Source: Spirochaetales bacterium
GTDB taxonomy: Bacteria > Spirochaetota > Leptospiria > Leptospirales > Leptonemataceae
Length of the DNA: 64,000 nucleotides
NCBI GenBank assembly: GCA_024233935.1
Contig: JACKOY010000009.1
Span: 1-64,000 of the forward strand
Direction: 5' to 3'
Numbering within the stretch: the first letter of the stretch is position 1; every line of letters starts with the position of its first letter. Under the pieces are notes generated by a model that was not told the origin of the DNA, did not search any database, and worked only from the letters and a program-made list of their open reading frames with translations. Below, piece by piece: positions 18,541 through 27,058 of this stretch. Position numbers and translations under genes: made by a program.

Positions 18541-18570
18541 CCGACCTTTTTTTGTAGATTAAAAAGTCGG
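18541..18570 (+). other. Hairpin after the reductase gene
   Basis: Arms CCGAC and GTCGG are extended by TTTTT and AAAAA across one bulged C, giving ten pairs around a nine-base loop. No T run follows, so it may be a weak terminator, an mRNA-stabilising hairpin, or part of the leader of the lipoprotein gene at 18619. Confidence 0.35.
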
Positions 18571-18618
18571 CAACCTTAAATTGGGACGGGTGCCTGACGG
18601 CTCCTCAGGAGGCATTAC

Positions 18619-19083
18619 ATGATCGGACAAAGCATTTTTCAGAACGGCGCGCGCGTGGCGCTGCTACTTTGCGTGGTCGTGCTGGTCCCGGCCTGCGACC
18701 ATACGGAGCACGAGCACGTTCACGACGCGGAGCATGCAGCAGCCCTCAGGCTGAACGACGGTCAGCGCTGGCCGGCCGATGAATCCACCGTAGAAGGACT
18801 GCACCGTATGCAGCGTATCATCGCTGATGCTGCACCCGGGCCGACCGACCTGGATGGGTACCGACGGCTGGGAGCGGAACTCCAGCAGGAACATGACACT
18901 GTGATTCGCGAGTGCACCATGCAGGGGCCGGCCCATGACATGTTGCATGTTTTTCTGGCAGACGTGTCGCCGACGATCGCTGAACTTCAGGCCGGAGACG
19001 AACAAGCGGCACGCATGGCCGCACAACGCCTGCCCGGACTGTTGTCAGCTTTCGACGAGTACTTCGAGCCCGAGGCTCGGTAG
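18619..19083 (+). CDS. His-rich small lipoprotein
   Basis: A 154-residue protein with a clear lipoprotein signal peptide (lipobox VPAC, Cys near residue 26). A histidine/acid cluster CDHTEHEHVHDAEH follows directly, and then a helical domain with a second His/Met patch (MQGPAHDMLHVF). The start has a strong CAGGAGG ribosome site. The His-rich stretch next to the lipid anchor suggests binding of a transition metal at the cell surface or in the periplasm, as in some metal-scavenging lipoproteins. This is inference from composition; no named family is recognised. Confidence 0.65.
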   Translation: MIGQSIFQNGARVALLLCVVVLVPACDHTEHEHVHDAEHAAALRLNDGQRWPADESTVEGLHRMQRIIADAAPGPTDLDGYRRLGAELQQEHDTVIRECTMQGPAHDMLHVFLADVSPTIAELQAGDEQAARMAAQRLPGLLSAFDEYFEPEAR

Positions 19084-19091
19084 GCCGTGGC

Positions 19092-19502
19092 TCAAAAGCT
19101 GGCATCACGCGGCCGCCGGCAAAAACAGGCGGCACTTGCCCAGAAAAAGAAACGCAGGCCAAGGGCCGCGCCTGTGCGCGCAAGAACTGCTGTTCCGAAG
19201 ACCGCGGCGATGGCAAACCCGAAGCCTGCGATCGCGGTAAGACCTGCCAGTAGGACTGCCCCCGCCCAGGCCCAGCGTTTGCCTGCGAGAAGTCCGGTTC
19301 CAACAGCGATGTAGACGAAGGCCGCGCAAAAGTTAAACCACAGCACGAAAGGGACCACACCCGGCGGTAGTTGACTTCTCAAAACCAGAGGGCCGGCTGA
19401 AAGGATGCTTGCAATGCCAAATAGAATTCCGGCCACTCCGAAGACTACGGGAAGCCGCCCGCGCAAAGAACTCGCCGCATTCTCTTGCATTCTGGTTGAC
19501 AT
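19092..19502 (-). CDS. Small four-helix membrane protein
   Basis: About 136 residues from the ATG at 19502 (MSTRMQE); the frame is open 29 codons further. Four hydrophobic segments fill most of the length, with Gly/Ala-rich helices such as GVAGILFGIASILSAGPLVL and AVLLAGLTAIAGFGFAIAA. A cysteine pair (ACFC) lies near the C-terminus. It is convergent with the His-rich lipoprotein gene and divergent from the RND pump. No named family is recognised. Confidence 0.55.
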   Translation of the reverse strand: MSTRMQENAASSLRGRLPVVFGVAGILFGIASILSAGPLVLRSQLPPGVVPFVLWFNFCAAFVYIAVGTGLLAGKRWAWAGAVLLAGLTAIAGFGFAIAAVFGTAVLARTGAALGLRFFFWASAACFCRRPRDASF

Positions 19503-19590
19503 GGTCTCGTAGGCGACAACCCCTATACTGAGATCAAATGCCAGACCGCGCAAGCCAATTTTGCCTGGCCCGGGCTGAATAGAGAACAAC

Positions 19591-22500
19591 CTGGAACGCG
19601 TAACTCAGTTCTTCCTGAATCGGCCCCTGTTTACCAACCTGGTTGCAGTGGCCGTGATCCTGTTCGGAATCAGGACTGCTGCAATCATACAAAAAGAGAG
19701 CTTTCCCAGGGTCAGCCGCAACCAGATCATGATTTCTACGTACTATCCGGGGGCCGCAGCCCGCGATGTGGAAATCAACGTAACGGTAAAAATTGAAGAG
19801 GCCCTGCTGGAAGTTCCCGGCCTCGACGAGTATGCATCAGTTTCCCGCGAAGGTGTATCCCAAATCACCGTGTACGTAGACGACGATGCGGATGCCGAGG
19901 CCTTTCGCGTTGCTTACGACGACGTCGATGCGGCGATCGGGCGTTTAGACACTTTGCCGGCAACCGTCGATGGGCGGCCGGTTCTCCGACGCGTCACGTC
20001 AGACGACCTGCCTATCGTAGAATTGAGCGTGGCGGGGTCGCCGGAACTGCTACAGACCTTTTTGCCGTACCTCGAAAGGGAGCTACGTTCCATTGATGGA
20101 GTGGCGGAGTTGACTCGAGTCGGTCAGCCAGAAATCGAAGCTCGCATACTCGTTGATCCAGAACGGGCGCGCCAACGCGAGGTCGATCTACTAACGATCG
20201 CCAGAGCCATCCAGAGACGGAATCTGGAGGGATCCGGCGGCACACTGGAGACCTTTCTATCCGAAAAGAAGGTCGTCGCTTACACGAAATTCGAAGACTA
20301 CCGGGAAGTGCTGGATACGAACGTACGTCGCTCCTTTGAGGGGTACGGTGTTCGTTTGAGCGAGCTCGCAACAGTCGAGCTTGTCCCCGAAGAAAGAAAA
20401 CTCATCGTTCACTCGAACGGGAAGCCCGGCGCTTCCGTACTCGTACGGCGCAAGTCCGGCAGCGACCTCTTAGACACGGTGGATGATATCCGCACGATGC
20501 TGTCGTCAATCCAGTTGCCGCCTGGCGTGGCAGTGAATCTGCTGAATGATCAATCGTATTTGGCGCGAAATCGTCTACAGCTCCTCGCCTCCAATTCCCT
20601 CATGGGGCTCCTGCTTGTTACCGGTCTGTTGTTCTGGGCCTTCGACGCGCGAACTGCCTTGTGGACAGCGTTCGGGATTCCCTTCACCTTGCTCGGGGTC
20701 TTCCTGCTTTTGCCGCTTCTCGACATCACATTAAATGCTATCACCCTGGGCGGGTTCGTGATGGTGCTGGGCATGCTGGTGGATGATGCTGTGGTTGTCG
20801 CGGAGCAAGTACAAAACCTGCGCGAAGACGGTATGCCTCCGGTCGACGCTGCCATCGGGGCCGTGAAACAGGTATGGAAGCCCGTCTTCGCGGCGGCCGC
20901 AACTACGATGGTGGCCTTCACTCCGATGCTTGGGCTCGGAGGGCTGCCAGGCAAGTTCATCTGGGTGATTCCAGTCGTCGTGATTCTCGCTCTCAGTATG
21001 TCTCTTTTCGAGAGCTACTTCATACTGCCTCTACATCTGGTTCACGGGAGTTCGCGCGCCACGCACAAGAAGCGCTACATCATAGCGCTTGAGAACTTGT
21101 ATCGAGCCATTCTTACCGCCGCATTGCGTTTCCGCTATCCGGTTGTTTCGTTCTTCGTTGGCATACTGGCCGTGTCGGCCTTCGTTGCCGGCAACTATCT
21201 GACCAAAGATCCATTTCCGCAAGAGGCCGCGGAAGGCTTCATAGTCCGCTCCACTCTTCCGCCCGGGACCGGGGCTGCACAAATGGAGGCGCTGCAAAAC
21301 AGAATCGAGATTGAACTGGCGAAACTGCCCGAAAACGAGCTGGTCGGATATTCCACTCGTATTGGCACGCACAGTGACTCGCCTCTCACAGACCGAGGGC
21401 TTCAGAGCAACCTGGCGATTCTGTTCGTGTACCTGACGCCCTATTCGGAGCGGGATCGATCCGCGACTGACATCATGGATACGCTGCGCGGCTTTTTGGC
21501 ACATGAGCTCCCGGAGCACGCCGACGTCACAATGGAACTTATGCGCCTGGGGCCGCCGGTGGGCCATCCCTTTGAAGTGCGCGTCAGTGCAAACGACGAC
21601 GAAACTCGGTCGCGTCGGGTAGAAGAAATCAGGCATTTCGTAGGGGGTCTGGCCGGCGTTTCTGATGTGCGCGATGACGAGTTGGCCGGACGTCCCGAGC
21701 TCAATCTGCGGGTTCGGCACGACATGCTTGCTCAGGCCGGCCTGACTGTAGAGGATCTGCTGACAACCCTTCGCATTGCCTTCGATGGCATGATCGTTAC
21801 GAATCTCACGGAAGTTGGTCGCAGCCTGGATTTTCGTTTGCGCTTGAATCGAGAAGCGCGGGCCAATCTCGAATTCCTGGCGACACTGCCGCTCCTGAAC
21901 CATGCGGGCTATCTTATCAATCTCGACCGCTTCATTTACATTGAGGAGCAGCCCGGGCGTGCGGAAGTATCCCACGTTAATGGAGACCGTACAACAACAG
22001 TATATGGCAATCTGGACAAGGATTTGATGAGTCCTGGTGATCTGATGGAAATCGTGAGCCAGCGCTTCCCATCGGACAGCGCCGTTCGGATCTCGTTTTC
22101 AGGTGAGCCGGTCGAGAATGAGAAGATTTTCGGCGACCTTGCCATTGCCGCTCTGACCGCACTGCTTGGAGTCTACCTGATCATCGCCCTTGTGTTTGAC
22201 TCCCTGACGCGACCCGTGATCGTCATGTTGAGCGTTCCCTTTATTCTCGTCGGAGTTGTTTGGGGTCTGTTCTTTCACGGAATGGCCCTTTCTATGTTTG
22301 CGCTTCTTGGGGTGATTGGTCTTGTAGGCGTGATTGTTAACAACGCGATTGTCCTCGTCCATACGATTGGCGCACAGCAGGATACTGAAGCAGTCAAGGA
22401 AACGGACATCATTCGGGGTTCCGTCCAGAGACTCCGGCCCGTTCTTCTTACGTCGCTGACGACTATCCTTGGTCTGTTCCCCACGGCTTACGGATTGGGC

Positions 22501-22689
22501 GGGTACGACCCGATGATTTCGCCTATGTGTCTTGCGATGGGGTATGGCCTGCTGTTCGGATCGCTGATTGTCATGTATCTCGTACCCTGCCTGTACTGCA
22601 TTGGCCGGGACCTCGAAGCGGCCCGACCATCCCTGACCCGTGTGCTTACTACGGCAGCAAAGAGCCTCTCCGGTCGCAGGCTTCGTTAG
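19591..22689 (+). CDS. RND superfamily efflux pump subunit, non-canonical start
   Basis: A transporter of about 1030 residues of the AcrB/HAE type. Homology to the family N-terminus (LERVTQFFLNRPLFTNLVAV) extends upstream of the first GTG (19648) to a TGA at 19576. The only codons available are CTG 19591 or ATA 19579, so the start is non-standard or was lost. Twelve membrane helices are apparent. TM4 keeps the proton-relay Asp pair in GMLVDDAVVVAEQV, and TM10 has GVIVNNAIVLV. Two large periplasmic loops follow TM1 and TM7. No membrane-fusion adaptor or TolC-like gene is adjacent, which is unusual for this class. Confidence 0.85.
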   Translation: MERVTQFFLNRPLFTNLVAVAVILFGIRTAAIIQKESFPRVSRNQIMISTYYPGAAARDVEINVTVKIEEALLEVPGLDEYASVSREGVSQITVYVDDDADAEAFRVAYDDVDAAIGRLDTLPATVDGRPVLRRVTSDDLPIVELSVAGSPELLQTFLPYLERELRSIDGVAELTRVGQPEIEARILVDPERARQREVDLLTIARAIQRRNLEGSGGTLETFLSEKKVVAYTKFEDYREVLDTNVRRSFEGYGVRLSELATVELVPEERKLIVHSNGKPGASVLVRRKSGSDLLDTVDDIRTMLSSIQLPPGVAVNLLNDQSYLARNRLQLLASNSLMGLLLVTGLLFWAFDARTALWTAFGIPFTLLGVFLLLPLLDITLNAITLGGFVMVLGMLVDDAVVVAEQVQNLREDGMPPVDAAIGAVKQVWKPVFAAAATTMVAFTPMLGLGGLPGKFIWVIPVVVILALSMSLFESYFILPLHLVHGSSRATHKKRYIIALENLYRAILTAALRFRYPVVSFFVGILAVSAFVAGNYLTKDPFPQEAAEGFIVRSTLPPGTGAAQMEALQNRIEIELAKLPENELVGYSTRIGTHSDSPLTDRGLQSNLAILFVYLTPYSERDRSATDIMDTLRGFLAHELPEHADVTMELMRLGPPVGHPFEVRVSANDDETRSRRVEEIRHFVGGLAGVSDVRDDELAGRPELNLRVRHDMLAQAGLTVEDLLTTLRIAFDGMIVTNLTEVGRSLDFRLRLNREARANLEFLATLPLLNHAGYLINLDRFIYIEEQPGRAEVSHVNGDRTTTVYGNLDKDLMSPGDLMEIVSQRFPSDSAVRISFSGEPVENEKIFGDLAIAALTALLGVYLIIALVFDSLTRPVIVMLSVPFILVGVVWGLFFHGMALSMFALLGVIGLVGVIVNNAIVLVHTIGAQQDTEAVKETDIIRGSVQRLRPVLLTSLTTILGLFPTAYGLGGYDPMISPMCLAMGYGLLFGSLIVMYLVPCLYCIGRDLEAARPSLTRVLTTAAKSLSGRRLR

Positions 22690-22755
22690 CCTGAGGAGCC
22701 GAAAGACACCCGCGACCCTCAGTCCGGCACCAACCGGAGTCATCTGCCCCTACCA

Positions 22756-22997
22756 GGTGTGCAGAAGCTCAGGGACGCGACCTCGGCGGGCGTGCTCCTC
22801 GGTAGCGGCAAGCACGCGACCGAGCTGGACCGGCTGGATCTGATCTACGAGTACAAGTTCCTTGTCCACCCCGGGATCGCGGACCACGGCCCGACCTCCA
22901 CCAGAGCGGGCTGTCCAACACGCGTCTGCTGCAGCTGGTCTCGGCGAATCCGCTCCGCAACGGCGCGATCGCCATTCACTACCGGCGTGCGCGCTGA
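22756..22997 (+). pseudogene. Frameshifted C-terminal remnant of a DHFR/RibD_C-like reductase
   Basis: The translation VQKLRDATSAGVLLGSGKHA continues through LDLIYEYKFLVHPGI and then loses sense. Shifting frame near 22905 restores SGLSNTRLLQLVSANPL and RNGAIAIHYRRAR before a TGA. This is the end of the YyaP/RibD_C dihydrofolate-reductase-like fold (GSG strand, D/EY-hydrophobic-HP strand, terminal HY-R strand). The N-terminal half is absent, so the gene is both truncated and frameshifted. Confidence 0.6.
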
Positions 22998-23053
22998 AGA
23001 CAGCGTAACCCGATCGCGTGAGCTCGCTGCCAGCGGTAATTTTAAGAAGAATG

Positions 23054-23126
23054 TGCCCTTACCAGGACTCGAACCTGGGCACATGGTTTAGGAAACCACT
23101 GCTCTATCCGCCTGAGCTATAAGGGC
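23054..23126 (-). tRNA. tRNA-Arg (anticodon CCT)
   Basis: The 73-base minus-strand sequence folds into a complete cloverleaf. The 7-bp acceptor is GCCCTTA/TAAGGGC, the D stem GCTC/GAGC, the anticodon stem GTGGT/ACCAT (one G-T pair) with loop TTCCTAA, and the T stem CCAGG/CCTGG with loop TTCGAGT. Anticodon CCT reads AGG, arginine. The discriminator is A and CCA is not encoded. Confidence 0.93.
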
Positions 23127-23166
23127 TTTATGCAAAGCCAATCGCCCCCTAACAGGACGAGAACCC

Positions 23167-23237
23167 AAAACTTTCGCATCACGAAAGTTTTGCACCCCCT
23201 GCCGAACGACCCTTAGGGAGTGGGGGCTTATGTTCCC
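23167..23237 (-). repeat. Palindromic insert B (about 71 bp) in the tRNA-Arg copy
   Basis: The insert lies between the variable loop and the T arm. It contains a perfect 10-bp hairpin AAAACTTTCG/CGAAAGTTTT with a five-base loop, followed by GCCGAACGACCCTTAGGGAG. The block after the hairpin matches insert A closely, while the hairpin sequence itself differs but keeps its pairing. Confidence 0.65.
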
Positions 23238-23257
23238 GCACATGGTTTAGGAAGACC

Positions 23258-23331
23258 CACAATTGGCGCTTCGGCGGCAATTGTGCACACCCTCTGGCCG
23301 AGCGACCCATAGGGAGCGAGGTCATAGCTTC
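23258..23331 (-). repeat. Palindromic insert A (about 72 bp) in the tRNA-Arg copy
   Basis: The insert lies between the D arm and the anticodon stem. It contains a hairpin (CACAATTG/CAATTGTG enclosing CGC-TTCG-GCG) followed, on the plus strand, by a block with GGCCGAGCGACCCATAGGGA. Insert B aligns to it along its whole length. Confidence 0.65.
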
Positions 23332-23357
23332 GCTCTATCCGCCTGAGCTATAGGGGC

Positions 23358-23730
23358 TATTCTAAATCCTGTTGGGAAGCGAGTTGATCGCTCAAGCACA
23401 AAAGAATGGGGAGCTCACTGCCACCTGCAACGCACGGAGGCGCCGACCTCGAACCCGTCGGCCAACGCCATCGTGCTCGGAGCAAAGAATAAAAAGCAGA
23501 CGAAACAGGCGACCGCGCGGCGCGCCGGAAATTCGATCCGCGAAGTCATCTTGATTACGTGCAACCGGTTCGGGCCCGCAGCAAGCAGGACACGTTGATT
23601 TCAAGCACGGCTGAGTGGCGCACACAGGTGCAAATGCACGCTCCCTGCGCTGCTCGGGATTCACGCGCCTTATGTAGCACTGGCAAATTTCCGGCGCGAC
23701 CGGTCGGCAGTTTCCTTTTCTCTGGGCCTG
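23358..23730. other. Gap with no supported gene
   Basis: Between the interrupted tRNA and the MFS gene I find no convincing coding frame, RNA or repeat. Short frames here are Arg/Ser/Pro-rich, as expected from non-coding GC-rich DNA. Confidence 0.4.
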
Positions 23731-25029
23731 ATGGCCCGCCGGACAGAAGAACCCAACGAAACCGCATTTGCCAGCGCCGAGGCAGCGCCTTCGGCCGCGG
23801 CTGCGGTGTTCCCTGCATCAGAGATCGGGGCACATCTTACTCTGGGAAAACGACGGGAGAACCTGATCGTGTTCATCCTGGCCGCGCTGCAATTCGTGCA
23901 TATGCTCGATTTCGTAATCATGATGCCTTTGAGTCCCCAGTTCATGAATTACTTTTCGATTTCCCCGGCGCAGTTCGGACTGCTTGTTTCGGCTTACACG
24001 CTTGCGGCGGGAACATCAAGCTTGATCGGTGCTCTGTTCGTGGATCGATTCGATCGCAAGACACTGGTGCTGATTCTGTTTTCCGGCTTTATCGTGGGAA
24101 CTCTTTGTTGCGCGCTTGCACCCACCTATGAACTTTTTCTGGCGGCACGGGTGATATCGGGGGCATTCGGCGGCCTTATGACAGCGCTGGTACTTTCGAT
24201 TATTGGCGACGTATTTCCACCGGAGCGGCGCGGTACCGCAACCGGGCTTGTAATGATGGCCTTTTCGATTGTGACGGTCATCGGCGTACCGCTCGGTCTT
24301 TTACTGAACGACCTTTCCAGCTGGCATCTGCCCTTTTTTGCGATTGCGGGGCTGGGCCTTGCGATTCTGCCACTTGCTTTTCGTATCTTACCTGTGCTCA
24401 AGGGCCACCTGGAAACCGGACCGACTTCCGCCCTCGACACGCTACGTGCGATTTTTCGAGAGCCTCACCACTGGACTGTTTTCGCGTTCTCCACTACAAC
24501 GATCATGGCCGCCTTTCTGATCATTCCGTACCTGGCTGCCTACCTGGTTGGCAACACAGGTCTTTCCGAGAACCACCTCAAACATGTCTACGGAGTCGGG
24601 GGACTTTTTACGCTCTTCACGGCCCGCGCCATCGGACGGTACGCCGATCGCTACGGAAAGGACCGTGTCTTCATTGCGGTTGCGGCTCTGTCCACCATCC
24701 CGATCCTCACGATGACGCATGTCGGGGAGCTGGCCTTTCCGGTCATGCTCGTGCTTTCGACGCTGTTTTTCATCCTGGTGTCCGGGAGAATGGTACCCGG
24801 CCTGGCTCTGATCACGGGTAGCATAGTGCCGCGCTTTCGCGGGAGCTTCATGAGTGTGAACTCATCGATTCAGCAATTCGCCATGGGCCTGGCATCTTTC
24901 GGGTCCGGACTGATTCTCACGAAGGGGCCGGGACAGAGCCTGCTTCATTTTAACTATGTCGGGTATCTCTCGGTCATTTCCACGATGCTTTGCATCTACT
25001 TCGCAAGTCGCATGAAGGCTGTTGCCTGA
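23731..25029 (+). CDS. MFS transporter (DHA1-like drug/sugar exporter)
   Basis: A 432-residue major facilitator with twelve predicted helices and an Ala/Glu-rich N-terminal tail of about 45 residues. The loop between TM2 and TM3 carries GALFVDRFDRKT, the motif-A equivalent, and TM5 resembles the antiporter motif C region with GVPLGLLLND. The TM8-9 loop ARAIGRYADRYGKDR repeats motif A. It likely exports a small molecule using the proton gradient; the substrate is unknown. The stop codon lies inside a 43-bp sequence that recurs at 28637. Confidence 0.88.
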   Translation: MARRTEEPNETAFASAEAAPSAAAAVFPASEIGAHLTLGKRRENLIVFILAALQFVHMLDFVIMMPLSPQFMNYFSISPAQFGLLVSAYTLAAGTSSLIGALFVDRFDRKTLVLILFSGFIVGTLCCALAPTYELFLAARVISGAFGGLMTALVLSIIGDVFPPERRGTATGLVMMAFSIVTVIGVPLGLLLNDLSSWHLPFFAIAGLGLAILPLAFRILPVLKGHLETGPTSALDTLRAIFREPHHWTVFAFSTTTIMAAFLIIPYLAAYLVGNTGLSENHLKHVYGVGGLFTLFTARAIGRYADRYGKDRVFIAVAALSTIPILTMTHVGELAFPVMLVLSTLFFILVSGRMVPGLALITGSIVPRFRGSFMSVNSSIQQFAMGLASFGSGLILTKGPGQSLLHFNYVGYLSVISTMLCIYFASRMKAVA

Positions 25030-25063
25030 GCGCTTGAAGTGGCCGTTCGGTCTACGGCGGGTC
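25021..25063 (+). repeat. 43-bp direct repeat, copy 1
   Basis: The sequence beginning GTTGCCTGAGCGCTTGAAGT recurs at 28637-28679 with 42 of 43 bases identical and in the same orientation. This copy includes the MFS stop codon. Similarity ends abruptly on both sides. Confidence 0.9.
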
Positions 25064-25350
25064 CCTCCTCGCATCAGTCCCTTCGAGACTGCGCGTACTC
25101 CATCCATCTATACAGTGTAGAATCGCGGGGGATGATAGAAAATTTGTGGTGGTCGGTTCTGGGCGCCGGGTTGAGCCGTAGCCTGGCTGGTGCAAAGTTT
25201 TGGGACCCCGGAGCGGGCGGGCATGCAGTCTCCGAGTTCGAGCAATGGTGCCCTTTTCTCGCTTGTAGGATCAGGCAAATCCGCAGAAGCATTGGGCAGG
25301 ACGGGGAGGCCCGGTTTCGAGTAGACTTGATCCGTAACAAGGGAGGCTTT
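25064..25350 (+). promoter_or_regulatory. Upstream region of the SDR gene
   Basis: No gene is visible between the repeat and the SDR start. A near-palindrome CTATACAGTGTAG (25108-25120) could be an operator. The SDR's own ribosome site GGGAGG lies at the end of the region. The assignment is weak. Confidence 0.25.
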
Positions 25351-26127
25351 ATGAAACTGACAGAGAACACGATTTTGGTGACCGGCGGCGGTTCGGGCAT
25401 TGGCCTGGCCCTGGCACAGGAATTCCGGAAGCTCGGCAATGAGGTCATTGTCAGCAATCGCTCGCAGGAAAGACTGAAAAAGGCCAGAGCGGAGGGCTTC
25501 GCCACCTATGAGGTCGACATGGCGGACCCTGCAAGCATTGACGCTCTGGCGAAGCAGGTGGTGGCCGATTATCCGTCACTCAACGGCGTGATTCAGAATG
25601 CAGGAATCATGCAGACCGAGAACCTGCAAGCGGGCAACTCCCAGCAGGTCCAGAACGATACGATTGCCATAAACCTGTTGGGACCAATGCGATTGAACAG
25701 CGCGCTTGTGCCTCATTTCTTGAAGCGGGACCGGGCGTTTATCATGACCGTTTCTTCCGGGCTGGCCTTCTTGCCGGCGGCTATGTTCCCGACCTACTCT
25801 GCGACCAAAGCGGCCATTCATTCCTATTCGCAGAGCCTGCGCTACCAGCTAAAGGACACTTCGATCGTTGTGCAGGAATTGGCGCCGCCGTATGTGCAAA
25901 CCACGCTGACAGGTGAACACCAGGCCTCAGATCCTAATGCCATGCCGCTTGCGGAGTTTGTCGCTGAAGTGATGAGCATTTTGAAGAACAAACCCGAAGC
26001 CAGAGAGATACTGGTTGAGAGGGTTGACTTCCTGCGTTCGGCCGAAAGCAAGGGCGTTGATGCTTACTATGATTTTTTCAACAGCTTTAACGACCAGATG
26101 ACCTCTGCCATGGCCGGGGCAGTGTAA
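25351..26127 (+). CDS. Short-chain dehydrogenase/reductase (DltE-like)
   Basis: A 258-residue classical SDR with the cofactor motif TGGGSGIG (residues 11-18), the structural motif NAGIM near residue 89, the catalytic Ser in MTVSSGLAF, and the YSATKAA active site (Tyr and Lys) near 150. It resembles DltE-type oxidoreductases, which usually use NAD(P)H on unknown alcohols or ketones. The start is set by the GGGAGG ribosome site directly before the ATG, although the frame opens earlier. The AraC gene follows nine bases after the stop, so they form an operon. Confidence 0.88.
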   Translation: MKLTENTILVTGGGSGIGLALAQEFRKLGNEVIVSNRSQERLKKARAEGFATYEVDMADPASIDALAKQVVADYPSLNGVIQNAGIMQTENLQAGNSQQVQNDTIAINLLGPMRLNSALVPHFLKRDRAFIMTVSSGLAFLPAAMFPTYSATKAAIHSYSQSLRYQLKDTSIVVQELAPPYVQTTLTGEHQASDPNAMPLAEFVAEVMSILKNKPEAREILVERVDFLRSAESKGVDAYYDFFNSFNDQMTSAMAGAV

Positions 26128-26136
26128 TTCGCACCA

Positions 26137-27021
26137 ATGACTCCCGGCATTCCAACGGAACTGATACGCCTGGTAGACGAGTACTCGAGCCCGGCCGAGA
26201 TCACGGACACTTCGCTCGAAGCACTGAAGATTGTTCGGCGAGATCAGAAGACAGGGCCCGTACACTCTCTGTACGCGCCCTGTCTTTGTCTGGTTGTGCA
26301 GGGAGAGAAGCTGGTCACCGTGGGAAAGACCAGGTATCGTTGCGAGCCGGGCAAGTTTTTCGCTTCAGCGGCGAACCTCCCGGTCGTAGGCGAAGTAATC
26401 ACGGCTTCTGCTCGAAGTCCGTACCTGTGTCTTGTGCTGAGTCTGGATCAGAAGGTCATTTATGAGGTGGTCGACAGGGCGGGTCCTTCTCGAGGCCGCA
26501 ACACGGACACCGGTGTATTCACGGATGAAGTTACCGGACCCCTGACTGATGCGTTTTTGCGCTTGATGCGCATCCTTGGAAACGAGCGTGATCGCCAGGT
26601 ACTTGCTCCACTCATCATGAGGGAAATTGTGTATTATTTGATGAAATCCCGTTTTGCACAGGTGATCTATGAGCTGGGCGTTAAGGGAAGCCAGATCGGG
26701 CGTATTTCGCGCAGCATCGAAAAGATCCGGCGCGATTTTGCATCCCCGTTAAAGGTCGATAGCCTCGCGCAGATGGTCGGTATGAGTCCATCGTCCTTTT
26801 TTCAGAACTTCAAAAAGGTGACGCTCTTGAGCCCCATCCAGTTTCAGAAGCGAGTGCGCCTTCAAGAAGCCCGGAGGTTACTCGCGACCGAAACCGGGGA
26901 CATCACTTCGGTTGCTTTTCGGGTCGGCTACGAAAGCCCTTCACAGTTCAGCCGGGAGTACGCGCGCCTGTTTGGCCTACCTCCTTCCAGGGACATCAAG
27001 CAACTACAGAACTTCGTATGA
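26137..27021 (+). CDS. AraC-family transcriptional regulator
   Basis: 294 residues. The N-terminal half is an AraC_N cupin-like domain (PCLCLVVQGEKLVTVG, and a CEPGKFF strand). The C-terminal half (about 190-290) has two helix-turn-helix units: VDSLAQMVGMSPSSFFQNFKK, then GDITSVAFRVGYESPSQFSREY and the conserved FG-PPS ending. It lies nine bases after the SDR gene and probably controls that oxidoreductase in response to a small effector. This pairing is common in the AraC_N group. Confidence 0.92.
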   Translation: MTPGIPTELIRLVDEYSSPAEITDTSLEALKIVRRDQKTGPVHSLYAPCLCLVVQGEKLVTVGKTRYRCEPGKFFASAANLPVVGEVITASARSPYLCLVLSLDQKVIYEVVDRAGPSRGRNTDTGVFTDEVTGPLTDAFLRLMRILGNERDRQVLAPLIMREIVYYLMKSRFAQVIYELGVKGSQIGRISRSIEKIRRDFASPLKVDSLAQMVGMSPSSFFQNFKKVTLLSPIQFQKRVRLQEARRLLATETGDITSVAFRVGYESPSQFSREYARLFGLPPSRDIKQLQNFV

Positions 27022-27058
27022 TCGTCTGGACGCACGAAGCCAACAGCCGATCTCAGTC

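Larger units (their letters stand above)
23143..23357 (-). pseudogene. Interrupted second tRNA-Arg(CCT) copy
   Basis: Read on the minus strand, the acceptor and D arm (GCCCCTATAGCTCAGGCGG through GAGC) match the neighbouring tRNA. About 72 foreign bases follow, then an anticodon-loop segment CTTCCTAAACCATGTGC, about 71 more foreign bases, and finally a T-arm-like GGGTTCTCGTCCTG and an acceptor-like TTAGGGGGC. Removing the two inserts gives roughly a 73-75-base tRNA. The T loop and acceptor have substitutions, so it is probably dead. The inserts are related to each other and listed separately. Confidence 0.7.

Noticed and set aside
21031..21975. Minus-strand frame of 314 residues
   Set aside because: It is antisense to the RND pump and composition is non-native.
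23143..23357. Group I intron in the tRNA
   Set aside because: The inserts are only about 71 bases each and contain no group I core; they look like palindromic repeats.
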